From JALHNI01 sp965229305 (GTDB lineage Bacteria > Acidobacteriota > Terriglobia > Bryobacterales > Bryobacteraceae): a stretch of DNA of 64,000 nt. Below the pieces are notes generated by a model, which saw only the letters and a list, made by a program, of their open reading frames with translations, made no database searches and had not been told where the DNA came from. Position 1 is the first letter of the stretch. Every line of letters begins with the position of its first letter. The stretch lies in contig CBDDIZ010000041.1 of NCBI GenBank assembly GCA_965229305.1, positions 248,001 to 312,000 on the forward strand, given 5' to 3'. A program made the translations under genes and the position numbers. Shown here piece by piece: positions 42,974 to 51,700 of this stretch.

Positions 42974-43720
42974 TCAGGAGTCGAGACGCCAGAGGTACAT
43001 GGCGGCATAGGCGCGAAAGGGGCGCCAGGGTTCGGCGGCCTGGGTGAGCGAGCGCGGGTGGGAGTGGCCCGACTTCTTGAGGAGGACGAGGTCGCTGGCG
43101 GGGAAGGCATCGCGGTCATGGAGGGCGCGCATGCGGACGTATTGGACGGTCCAGGGACCGATGCCTTTGACGGTGTGCAGTTGATCGATGGTGAGGCCAT
43201 CGAGGAAGGCGCGGGCGACGGCGCGGAGGCAGGCGGCGCGAGCTTGCGGCAGGCCGGTGATGTCGGCGTCGGCGAGGGCGGCGGGTGTGGGGGGACCGAA
43301 GCGGTCGACCAGGCGGGCGCAGAGGGTGGCGGCGCCTTTAACGGAGACCTGCTGTCCGAGGATGGCGCGCACGATGAGTTCGAACGGGTCCCAGCAGCCG
43401 GGCAGGCGAAGGCCGGGATGGGAGGGCGAGCGCAGGGCCGGGAATTGGGCGAGGTGCGACGTGATGTCGGCGATGGGCGCGTCGAGATCGAAGAGATGAG
43501 CGAGGCGCTGGGGCGTGTCGGCGGGAGGGGCGCCGGCTAAGTCGGCGGCGAGGTAGCCGTCGTGGTGAGCGACGGTGACGGACCAGCCGTCGCCGTGACG
43601 GCGATAGCGGCCGTCGACGATTTCTTCGAGGCCGGCGACGAGGCGCGGCGTGAGGAACTCGAGCAGCCGGGGCCAATGGTAGGGCGGCTGGTACGGGAGT
43701 TTAAGGCTGGCGCGCGGCAC
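42974..43720 (-). CDS. DNA-3-methyladenine glycosylase, AlkA type
   Basis: A 248-residue HhH-GPD base-excision repair glycosylase. The N-terminal AlkA domain (LPYQPPYHWPRLLEFLTPR) is followed by CWDPFELIVRAILGQQVSV, the helix-hairpin-helix TVKGIGPWTVQYVRMRALHD, and the catalytic Asp of AFPASDLVLL. The C-terminus WRPFRAYAAMYLWRL is the standard AlkA ending. It removes alkylated purines from DNA. A GTG start overlaps the 3' end of the amidohydrolase gene by 20 bp, so the two are co-translated. Confidence 0.88.
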   Translation of the reverse strand: MPRASLKLPYQPPYHWPRLLEFLTPRLVAGLEEIVDGRYRRHGDGWSVTVAHHDGYLAADLAGAPPADTPQRLAHLFDLDAPIADITSHLAQFPALRSPSHPGLRLPGCWDPFELIVRAILGQQVSVKGAATLCARLVDRFGPPTPAALADADITGLPQARAACLRAVARAFLDGLTIDQLHTVKGIGPWTVQYVRMRALHDRDAFPASDLVLLKKSGHSHPRSLTQAAEPWRPFRAYAAMYLWRLDS

Positions 43721-45140
43721 GCACGATCGCTTTCACGTCGGCCACGAGCCGGGCGACTGAATAAGGAATGCCATCCTTGATGGTCCACTCGATGCCAGGC
43801 TTTTGCTGGCCGGTGGGCGGGTAGAGGAATTTGAAGTCTTCGAGCGGATTGCCGTTCAAGATGAGCAGGTCCGCGGCGTAGCCGACGCGGAGGCGGCCGA
43901 GGCGTTCACCCTGGCCGAGCACGCGTCCGCCGTTGGCCGTGGCGTGCTGGATGACCTGCAAGGCGTCGAAGCCCGCTTCGCGGTGGAGTTCGAGGCCGCG
44001 GATGAGGCCGAAGCCGTAGAGGTTGTAGATGAAGCCGGTGTCCTCGCCGGTGGTGACGGTGCCGCCACGGCGGGCGAAGTCGCGGACGGCGGCCATCCAG
44101 AGGCGGTAGTTTTCGCTCCAGAAGGCTTCGTCCGTGGTGGTCCAGTACTCGAAGAAGGAGCCGTGGTACTCGGGATTGGGGGCGAAGAAGCGCTCCAGGG
44201 CGGGATGCAGATATTCCGGGAACCAGGGCTGGTTCTGATAGCGCTGGAGGTCGCGGGCGGCTTCGTAGATGTTGAGCGTGGGATCCCAGGCGACGTTGGC
44301 TTTGACGAGGGCGTCGAGCACGGCGGCGAGTTTTTGGGGATCGGCTTCGCGCCAGAGGCGGCCGGAGTAACGGAAGCGGTCGATTTCGCGGGCGATGTTG
44401 AAGTCGGCGGGGAAGTGCTGGACGCCGTCGGCGAGGGCGGCGTCGGGGATGCCGTACCAATGCTCGATGGTGGTCATGCCGAACTGGGCGTCGTCCCAGG
44501 CGTTGGTTTCGGCGACGGCGGCGTGGTGAGCGCCTTTGAGGCCTTGGGCGTGAAGCTCGGCCAGAGCGGCCTGCATGATGTCGCGGTAGAGGTCGAAGAA
44601 TTTGACGCCGTCAGCGCCTTCCTGCTTGAACTGACGGATGCGGGCGCGGGCTTCGTCGGGGGTGCGGGGAGCGGGGGGAGCGTTGAAGGTGCGGTGGAGA
44701 AAGAGGCGGGGCGCGATGATTTGGCCGGCACGGCTTTGGGCGCGGAGGATGGCGGTTTTGGCGAAGTCCGAGCCGAGGTCGCGGCAGGTGGTGATGCCGG
44801 CGGCGAGCCAGAGTTTGAGTTGGTAGTCGGCGGGCATCTTGAGGCCGGCCCGCTCGTCCTGAAAATGGGCGTGCATGTTGATGAGGCCGGGCATGACGTA
44901 GCGGCCGCGGGCATCGATGACGGCGGTGCCGGCGGGCTGATTGGCGGTGGCCGCGCGCGAGGGGGCGATTTGGGCGATGGTGTCGCCTTCGATGAAGATG
45001 TCGCGGGGGCCGGAGGCGGGAGTGCCGTTGCCTTCGATGACGAGGGCGTTGCGGACGATGAGCTTCGGGGGACGGTGTCCGTGCTCGGGGGCGTTCTGGG
45101 CGATGAGGAGGGCGGGGAGGAGGAGCAACAGGCAACGCAT
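43701..45140 (-). CDS. Exported amidohydrolase
   Basis: A 479-residue metal-dependent hydrolase of the amidohydrolase superfamily with a signal peptide (MRCLLLLLPALLIAQ). The beta-sandwich at the N-terminus (VIEGNGTPASGPRDIFIEGD) is followed by the metal motif HAH in GLINMHAHFQDE. Later come HHAAVAETN, TTIEHWYG, GEDTGFIYNLYG and the C-terminal sandwich (GYAADLLILNGNPLEDF). The HAH and later His/Asp residues form the metal site; the substrate (a cyclic amide, dipeptide or prolidase-like substrate) is not clear. A TACAAT hexamer 8 nt before the ATG predicts a leaderless mRNA. Confidence 0.82.
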   Translation of the reverse strand: MRCLLLLLPALLIAQNAPEHGHRPPKLIVRNALVIEGNGTPASGPRDIFIEGDTIAQIAPSRAATANQPAGTAVIDARGRYVMPGLINMHAHFQDERAGLKMPADYQLKLWLAAGITTCRDLGSDFAKTAILRAQSRAGQIIAPRLFLHRTFNAPPAPRTPDEARARIRQFKQEGADGVKFFDLYRDIMQAALAELHAQGLKGAHHAAVAETNAWDDAQFGMTTIEHWYGIPDAALADGVQHFPADFNIAREIDRFRYSGRLWREADPQKLAAVLDALVKANVAWDPTLNIYEAARDLQRYQNQPWFPEYLHPALERFFAPNPEYHGSFFEYWTTTDEAFWSENYRLWMAAVRDFARRGGTVTTGEDTGFIYNLYGFGLIRGLELHREAGFDALQVIQHATANGGRVLGQGERLGRLRVGYAADLLILNGNPLEDFKFLYPPTGQQKPGIEWTIKDGIPYSVARLVADVKAIVRAARQP

Positions 45141-45148
45141 TGGTGGAG

Positions 45149-45154
45149 ATTGTA
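45149..45154 (-). promoter_or_regulatory. -10 hexamer (TACAAT) 8 nt before amidohydrolase start
   Basis: On the minus strand TACAAT ends 8 nt before the ATG at 45140. No convincing Shine-Dalgarno sequence lies between. The rest of the 240-bp spacer up to the toxin gene shows no coding region. Confidence 0.4.
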
Positions 45155-45346
45155 GCGGGAAACGGGAAAATGACGAAACGAACCCGGGAGTTGTTGATTC
45201 GGTGGGAGTTAAGTTTTTGGGATGGTCGCGGCCGGGGAGTGGGCGGCGAGCGGGGTCATCTTTTTATGGTCGCATGGGGGTCCAAATTCGCGGGTGGGGC
45301 AGGGACGGTAAGTGGTTGAGGGGGAAGGCCGAGGGTCCCTCCACAA

Positions 45347-45375
45347 TTGCTGAACGAATGGTATAAGTGTTATAC
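45347..45375 (+). promoter_or_regulatory. BrnT promoter with overlapping palindromic operator
   Basis: TTGCTG (45347-45352) and TTATAC (45370-45375) are separated by 17 bp and end 5 nt before the brnT ATG, so the mRNA would start at about the ATG. The perfect palindrome GTATAAGTGTTATAC (45361-45375, 6-bp arms and 3-bp centre) covers the -10 element. This is a natural site for autorepression by the ribbon-helix-helix antitoxin. Confidence 0.6.
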
Positions 45376-45380
45376 GATCA

Positions 45381-45653
45381 ATGCGTTTCAAATTCGACCC
45401 TGCTAAAGACCGACTGGTAAAGAAGAGGCACGGGGTAGGCCTGGCGGAAGCGCAGGAGATCTTCGATCAGGCGTACTTGGTTGATGAGAAATGTGATGAT
45501 CCGCAGCAATTCCGCGCGATTGGCTGGGTTGGCGGGCGGCTTTGTTCCGTTATCTTCGAGGTACGGAGCGACCAAGAGGGTGAATACCATCATCTGATTA
45601 CGGCCTGGCAAGCTACGAAGCAGGAAGAGGAAATTTATGCCGAGCAAATCTAA
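45381..45653 (+). CDS. brnT: BrnT-family toxin
   Basis: A 90-residue toxin of the BrnT type, a RelE-fold ribonuclease. Features are the start FKFDPAKDRLVKKRHGVGLAEAQEIFDQA, the middle RAIGWVGGRLCSVIFEVR and the C-terminal LITAWQATKQEEEIYAEQ (typical BrnT has RIISARKA here; the Ala-Trp-Gln-Ala version is a variant). BrnT toxins stop translation when free of antitoxin. The gene precedes its antitoxin, as is usual for BrnTA, and overlaps it by 17 bp. It has no Shine-Dalgarno sequence. Confidence 0.8.
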   Translation: MRFKFDPAKDRLVKKRHGVGLAEAQEIFDQAYLVDEKCDDPQQFRAIGWVGGRLCSVIFEVRSDQEGEYHHLITAWQATKQEEEIYAEQI

Positions 45654-45888
45654 ACCGAATCCTTCCGCCGATGAGATCGCGGAGATGGCGAGCCGCGGGG
45701 AAGACATTTCCCGGTTCTTCTCGAATCAGTTCCGCGTGGTGCGGCCCGTGAAGCGGGTGAATGTCGACTTGACCGAGGGGATGCTGCGGGAGTTGGATCA
45801 GCGGGCGGCGCGTCTGAATGTCAGCCGACAGGCAGTGATCAAGACGTTGCTTCGGGAAGCGCTGGATTCGAAGCGGAGAGTGAGTTAG
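45637..45888 (+). CDS. brnA: BrnA-like ribbon-helix-helix antitoxin
   Basis: An 83-residue antitoxin. The N-terminus is charged and flexible, probably the toxin-binding part (SADEIAEMASRGEDISRFFS). Residues about 42-78 form a ribbon-helix-helix DNA-binding domain: KRVNVDLTEGMLRELDQRAA and LNVSRQAVIKTLLREAL. It should neutralise BrnT and repress the operon at the palindrome before brnT. It starts inside the end of brnT. Confidence 0.8.
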   Translation: MPSKSKPNPSADEIAEMASRGEDISRFFSNQFRVVRPVKRVNVDLTEGMLRELDQRAARLNVSRQAVIKTLLREALDSKRRVS

Positions 45889-46009
45889 CGGGGCGGGTGG
45901 ACCACTTCCCAAACGGCGACGAAAGCGCAATTTGACGATGTCGGGGTGGGGGAATCGGCTTCGGTTTGGGCTGCATCCATTCATTATCGACCGGAGCGCA
46001 AAATCGACG

Positions 46010-46978
46010 ATGACCAACGAGCGTAGGCGGAAAATCGTGGTCCCGGGTGGGACGGGCCAGGTGGGGCGGGTGCTGGCGCGGTGGTTCTCGGGGCAGGGGC
46101 ATGAGGTGGTGGTGCTGAGCCGTCGCCCGAACCAGGTGTCGGGTTGGCGGGAAGTGGCTTGGGATGGGCTGCGGGCCGGACCTTGGGTGGAGGAGCTCGA
46201 GGGGGCCGACGTCTGCATCAATCTCGCGGGGCGGAGTGTGAATTGCCGGTATGGCGAAGCGAATCGGCGGGAGATCTATGATTCGCGCATTCTCTCCACG
46301 CGGCTGCTGGGTGAGGCGATGGGGGCGTTGCGAGCGCCGCCGCGCGTGTGGCTGAATGCGAGCACGGCAACGATTTACCGGCATGCGCTCGATCGGGCGA
46401 TGGATGAACGGACGGGCGAGTTGGGCGGCGATGAGCCGGGGGCGCCGGACACGTGGAACTTCTCGATTCGCGTGGCGAAGGATTGGGAGCGGGAGTTTTT
46501 CGCACCCGCGCTAGGCAGGACGCGGCGGGTGGCGCTACGGAGTGCGATCACGATGAGTCCGGATCGCGGCGGGGCGTTGGGGGTGCTGCTGAATCTAGTG
46601 CGGTTGGGGTTGGGCGGCGCGGCGGGGAGCGGCGAGCAGTATGTGTCGTGGATTCATGAGCGGGATTTTGTGCGCGCGGTGGAGTGGTTGATGGAGGGCG
46701 ATGAGTGGGAGGGAGCGGTGAATCTGGCGGCGCCGGAGCCGCTGCCGAATCGCGAGTTCATGCGGAAGCTGAGAGAGGCGTGGGGGATGCCGGTGGGGTT
46801 GCCGGCGTATGAGTGGATGGTGGAGGTGGGGGCGGTGGTGCTGCGGACGGAGTCCGAGTTGGTGTTGAAGAGCCGGCGCGTGGTGCCGGGTCGTCTGAGT
46901 GAGGCCGGCTTTCGCTTCGAGTATCCGGAGTGGGGTGGGGCGGCGCGCGAGTTGGTGGGGCGGTTTCGGGGCGCGTAG
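46010..46978 (+). CDS. TIGR01777-family SDR (epimerase-like, YfcH type)
   Basis: A 322-residue NAD(P)-binding protein. The dinucleotide motif GGTGQVGR lies near the start. ADVCINLAGRSVNCRY and NASTATIYRH are signatures of the TIGR01777/YfcH subfamily of atypical SDRs, and the C-terminal DUF1731 part contains RVVPGRLSEAGFRFEYPEW. The enzymatic role of this group is not known. The ATG at 46010 is preferred over an upstream one because it directly precedes the nucleotide fold. It ends 22 bp before mqnE, so they may be co-transcribed. Confidence 0.85.
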   Translation: MTNERRRKIVVPGGTGQVGRVLARWFSGQGHEVVVLSRRPNQVSGWREVAWDGLRAGPWVEELEGADVCINLAGRSVNCRYGEANRREIYDSRILSTRLLGEAMGALRAPPRVWLNASTATIYRHALDRAMDERTGELGGDEPGAPDTWNFSIRVAKDWEREFFAPALGRTRRVALRSAITMSPDRGGALGVLLNLVRLGLGGAAGSGEQYVSWIHERDFVRAVEWLMEGDEWEGAVNLAAPEPLPNREFMRKLREAWGMPVGLPAYEWMVEVGAVVLRTESELVLKSRRVVPGRLSEAGFRFEYPEWGGAARELVGRFRGA

Positions 46979-47000
46979 TAGGCTGAAAGAAGGAGGCCGA

Positions 47001-48068
47001 TTGAGAGAGATTTTAGCGAAGGCGAAGGCCGGCGAGCGGCTGAGTCTGGAAGAGGGCGTGCAGTTGTTGGAAGGCGCGGCGCTCGAGGACTTGCGCGAGG
47101 CGGCGAATACGGTCTGCGAACGGAAGAATGGCAATATCGCCACTTACGTCTTTAATACTTATCTCAATTACTCCAACGTTTGTTACTTGAGTTGCCAGTT
47201 TTGTAGCTTCGCGCGCAAGCCCGGACAGGACGGCGCGTTTACGCACGACATCGCGCACCTGGTGGGGCAGGCGTTCGAAGCGTATCAGCAAGGTGCGCGC
47301 GAAGTGCACATGGTGGGTGGGCTGCATCCGAAGCTGCCTTTTGAGTTCTATCTGCAACTGGTGCGGGAGTTGAAGGCGGCTTGCCCGGAGATGGCGGTGA
47401 AGGCGTTTACGGCGATCGAGATCCGGCATCTGGCCGAGCATGTGGCGAAAGCGTCGATCCGCGAAACGTTGGAACGCTTGCGCGAAGCGGGTCTCGAAGC
47501 ATTGACAGGCGGGGGCGCGGAGATCTTTGACCAGAGCGTGCGCGAGCAGATCTGCAAGGGCAAAGAGACGGCCGAGGAATGGTTGGAGGTGCATCGCACA
47601 TGGCATCAGATGGGGATGCGGAGCACGTGCACGATGCTGTATGGGCATGTGGAGCAGCCGTGGCAGCGCATCGATCATTTGGATCGGCTGCGGCAGTTGC
47701 AGGATGAGACGGGTGGCTTTACGTCGATTGTGCCGTACGCGTTTGAGCCGCGGAACAATGCGCTGAGTCATCTGACGCGGGCGACGCAAGACGAGGAATT
47801 GCGGATGCTGGCGATGACGCGGCTGTATCTGGATAACTTCGATCATGTGACGGGTTACTGGATCAGCTTGACGCTGCCGCTGGCGCAGAAGGCGCTGAAG
47901 TACGGCGTGGACGACTTACACGGCACCATCTTTCGCGAGAAGATTTTTCACATGGCGGGGGCGGCGACACCGGAAGAGCAGAGCGTGGCGACGCTGGAAC
48001 GGGCGATCCGCGAGATGGGCCGGGAGCCGCGGCGGCGCAATACGGTGTACCAGTTGGTGGACGCTTGA
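47001..48068 (+). CDS. mqnE: Aminofutalosine synthase (radical SAM)
   Basis: A 355-residue radical SAM enzyme. The 4Fe-4S motif is CYLSCQFC (C-x3-C-x2-C), preceded by TYLNYSNV. The blocks LTGGGAEIFDQSVREQICKG, TMLYGHVEQPWQRIDHL and QDETGGFTSIVPYAFEPRNN identify MqnE rather than MqnC. It joins carboxyvinyl-benzoate to adenosine to give aminofutalosine, the second step of futalosine-dependent menaquinone synthesis. The start is a TTG with AGGAGG just upstream (46991-46996). The stop overlaps the mqnA start (TTGA). Confidence 0.9.
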   Translation: MREILAKAKAGERLSLEEGVQLLEGAALEDLREAANTVCERKNGNIATYVFNTYLNYSNVCYLSCQFCSFARKPGQDGAFTHDIAHLVGQAFEAYQQGAREVHMVGGLHPKLPFEFYLQLVRELKAACPEMAVKAFTAIEIRHLAEHVAKASIRETLERLREAGLEALTGGGAEIFDQSVREQICKGKETAEEWLEVHRTWHQMGMRSTCTMLYGHVEQPWQRIDHLDRLRQLQDETGGFTSIVPYAFEPRNNALSHLTRATQDEELRMLAMTRLYLDNFDHVTGYWISLTLPLAQKALKYGVDDLHGTIFREKIFHMAGAATPEEQSVATLERAIREMGREPRRRNTVYQLVDA

Positions 48069-48733
48069 GGCTGGGGTCGGTTTCTTACCTGAATGCCAAG
48101 CCGTTGATTTGGGGACTCGAGGCGCGCTTGGCTCCGCCGCGTCAACTGGCGGAGTGGTTGCGGGCGGGGGAAGTGGACGCGGCGTTGGTGCCGGTGGTGG
48201 AGGTGCTGACAAACCCGGTGTATTGGGTGGTGGACGGGTTGGGGATCTGCTGCGACGGTCCCGTGTATAGCGTGATCGTGACGCTCGAGAAGCCGCTGGA
48301 GGAAGTGCGGCGGGTGGTGCTCGATGCGGATTCGCGGACGTCAGTGGAGTTGACGAAGCAGTTGCTGGCGGGGCGGGAATGGGTGAGCGAGGGTGGCGAG
48401 GCGCAGTTGCGGATCGGCGATCCGGCGATCGCGTATCGGCAGGCGCATCCGGAGTTGCCAGTGCTCGATTTGGGTGAGGAATGGAAGCGGGTGACGGGGC
48501 TGCCGTTTGTGTTTGCGGTGTGGGCGCTGCGGGCGCCGGACGTGACCGTCGCCGAGAGACTGCGGGCGGCGGCTCGCGAAGGTTTGGCGCGGCGGGGGGA
48601 GATGGCGCGGGCGCCGTGGGAGTTGAGCTATCTCACCGAGAGCATTCGGTATGAGTTGGGGGAGCGCGAGCGTGCAGGTCTGGGCGAGTTTGCGCGACGG
48701 ATCGGCGGGGCTTGGCCGCTGCGGTGGTTGTAG
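48065..48733 (+). CDS. mqnA: Chorismate dehydratase MqnA
   Basis: A 222-residue periplasmic-binding-fold enzyme that converts chorismate to 3-[(1-carboxyvinyl)oxy]benzoate, the first committed step of the futalosine pathway. Signatures are GSVSYLNAKPL at the start, AALVPVVEVL, and TSVELTKQLLAG. The C-terminal WKRVTGLPFVFAVWALR fits the MqnA family. TTG start coupled to mqnE. It converges on the giant secreted gene, with 4 bp between the stop codons. Confidence 0.92.
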   Translation: MRLGSVSYLNAKPLIWGLEARLAPPRQLAEWLRAGEVDAALVPVVEVLTNPVYWVVDGLGICCDGPVYSVIVTLEKPLEEVRRVVLDADSRTSVELTKQLLAGREWVSEGGEAQLRIGDPAIAYRQAHPELPVLDLGEEWKRVTGLPFVFAVWALRAPDVTVAERLRAAAREGLARRGEMARAPWELSYLTESIRYELGERERAGLGEFARRIGGAWPLRWL

Positions 48734-48737
48734 GGCG

Positions 48738-51700
48738 CTAGCGGAGAGTTACGTCGATGGTGCCGTTGCGCGACGGCGTCGTGAAACCGGGGGGCTGAAG
48801 GATGCGGACGGTGGCGCGGCCGGAGCCGGACCAGGTGGCGGTGGGGAGCCAAGGGGGGCCGTTTTGGAGGAGAACGTCCGTGAGACGAAGGCCGGCGGTG
48901 CTGTTGTCGCCGAGAGGCAGGACCTCGAAGCTGAGCCTGGCGTCGCGCGCGGTGGGGCGGAGGCGATAATCCGCCGAGTCGTTGACCGGCTGGCTGAGAG
49001 CGGCACTGAGGGGCACGGCTCGTAAGGCAGCGCTCCAGTTGTTGCCGGGCGAAAGGGTAATGGAGGTGTCGCGGAAGATGAATCCGGAAGGCTGCAGGGT
49101 CACGTCGACGTCAACCGAAGGGTAGCCGGGCGCGGAGAGGCGTAAGGTGGCGAGGCCGGAGGCCGCGAGTCCGTCGAGGAAGAAACCGACCGAATTGCTG
49201 CTGCCGCTGTTGATGGTGATTTCGGCTTGACCGGGGGCGTCGGCGGTTTCGGCGATTTGGAGGCGATCCGGGGACAAGGAGACGAGCCGGACGGGCACGT
49301 TGGACTTGGCGGGGACGAGCGAGGCAGTCGCGGAGGAGCGAAGCTGGGCGGCGACGCGGGGCGGGGAGAAGTTGAAATAGGCGTCAGTGACTTCGTATTC
49401 AAGCGCCGTGAGGCCGGACGGGGCGGTGAAGCCGGCGGGCTGTTGCACGGTGATGCGGGCGCGGCCGGGGGCGCGGGTCGTGGTCTGCCAGGTGAGCGCG
49501 TCGGTTGGAGCGAGGGAGACAATGGCGGGGGCGGAGGAGATGAGGGTCGGCAAGGCGGTGACTCCCGGTCGCAGGGCCTGTTGGTCCGAGGAGGACGTGC
49601 TGGAGGCGATGACACTCGCGAGGTTGAGGGTTTCGGTGCTGCCGACGGGAACCGAGCGAGAGTTGCCGGAGTTGGTGATGATGAAGCCGGAGGGGAGCAC
49701 TTCAATCGCGATGGTCCGGGTATTCACGTCGGGGCCGGAGAGGGTGAGGGTGGCGAGCCCGACGGAGAGACCATGGACCCAAATCAAACGGGTGCTGGCC
49801 GAGGTAGTAAACGCGACGCTGGTTTGCGCGGGGTCAGTGGGGGAAAGACTGAGTTGGACGATGGAGGGATTCGAACTGGACGCCGTAGCCGCGAAGGAGT
49901 TGCTGCCAACGGTGTAGGCACTCAAGCTGGTGATCAGGGCACGGCCGACACGAACGGCGGAGGGGGTGTTGATGTCGGCCAGAGTAACGGTGAGCTCCCG
50001 GCTGGCGGAGACGTGGCTGTCGTAGGCGGGGCCGGGATCGACCGAGATACGGACGGTGCCAGGCCGGAGAGCGCGGATGGAGAAGTTTTCGTTGAGGCGA
50101 GCCGTGGCGGGCAGGTCAACGATGCCTGCCGGCGTAGCGCGAAGCGTGAACTCCGTGGGGGAGGGATACAGCGTGGCTGGCGAGTTGGTGACGTAGAGGG
50201 CGAACCCGACATTGCGGCTCTCGCCGAGATTCAGAGCGGAGGGGAGAAGCAGACCGAGGGCGGAGCGTTCGAGCGGGATCGTGAGAGTGGCCGGCTCGAG
50301 CCCGGGGGCCTCGGCGATGAGGGTGACGGTACCCTCGTTGGCGAGACCCACCCCCATGAAGCTGGCGGCGGTGGAGTTGGGGAAGGTGAGCCGGTCCGCG
50401 AGCCCGCCGGTGAAATTTTGCGCGAGGCGGAGCCGGGTGGGATCACTGGTGGTGACGGTGAGCGAGCCGGGGGGCAATTGGCCGTCGCTGGTTCTGACGG
50501 TGAGATTGATGAACGTGTTCAAGCCGAGCGGGTTGATGTTGGACCAGACGAGACGCTGGGCGTTGGTGGTGAGGGTGAGTGTGGCCCCGGTGCGTGGCGG
50601 GGTGAAACCGGCGGGCGGGTTGATGGTGATTCTGGCACGGCCGGGCCCGGTGGGGCGTAAGCGGACGGAGACGGACTCGGTACCTGGATTGAAGACGAAC
50701 TCGGCGGGCGTGACGACAACGGAGCCGGACGGCTCGGCGGTGAGGGTGACAGACTGCGGGGAGAGACCGGGGCGAAGGGTGAGCGCAGGGAGTGGCGCGC
50801 CGGAGTTGACGTCGAGGGGGGCCAGGATCACGGGAACGGTGACCCCCTGCAAGGTGCTTTCGAGCGGGGCCGCGGTGTTGAACTGGAACGCGGCAGTGGA
50901 GGGGAGGACGGAGATGGGGAGCGTGACGGGCGTCGCCGCAGCAGACTCAGCGGTGAGGTCGGCCACGCCGACGGCCATGCCGTGAAGGTAGAAGGTACAG
51001 GCGTTGGACGAGAGCTCGATGGTGGAGAGCGGAAGCTGACCGGGGGTGACAGAGAGTCCGAGAACGGCGGGATCGCTCGTGGTGAGGCGAATGGAAGTCG
51101 CGGTACTCCCAAGATTGGTTAGAGAGCAGAAGCCTTTGGACAGTAGGTGGACGCCCACGAGCCCGGGGCGGAGTTGAAGGCCCGCGGCTTTGATGAGAAG
51201 GCGAAGGCGACGATAGGCGGGGTGGATCGGCAGAGTGGTGTCGAGGGTGATCTCGGCTGGCCCCGCGGTGAGCGGTCGGAGGAGGAAGCCGGTAGCGGAC
51301 CGGGTGATCGCGACGCGGCCGGCGGGCGAACTGCGGGGTTGGAGGTGGTCGTAGAGAGCGGGGGCGACCGGCTGGCTGACCGAGGTGCCGTCGACGTTGA
51401 TGAAGCCGGAGAGGTCCAGGCTGGGAGGGTCCTGTGTCAGGAGATAGACCAGGTCGACCGCTTGGGTGGCTTGAGTGAAGCCGATCTGTGAGGGAACGAC
51501 TTTGACCGGAAGTACGAGACGTCCTTGTGCACCGCCATCCTCCCAGGCGAGTTCGATTTCGCCGTCGCCCAACTGGCCGATGGACTCGACCGTCGGGTTA
51601 CCATCTCGCGCGGGGTAGGTGATTTCCGTTCTGGATTGTCCGTTGGGGGCGCGGAGCAGGAGTCCGGCGGAGGCGCGGGCCGTGATGACGGTGGTGTTGT

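Noticed and set aside
42940..43200. N-terminal extension of the MntH frame
   Set aside because: It runs antisense into the AlkA gene and is Ser/Pro-rich; the ATG at 42939 directly precedes the Nramp fold.
45889..46009. Short near-repeat (gcgcaatttgacgatg and gcgcaaaatcgacgatg) before the SDR gene as a regulatory repeat
   Set aside because: Only two imperfect copies of about 16 bp, with no symmetry or promoter alignment to support a site.
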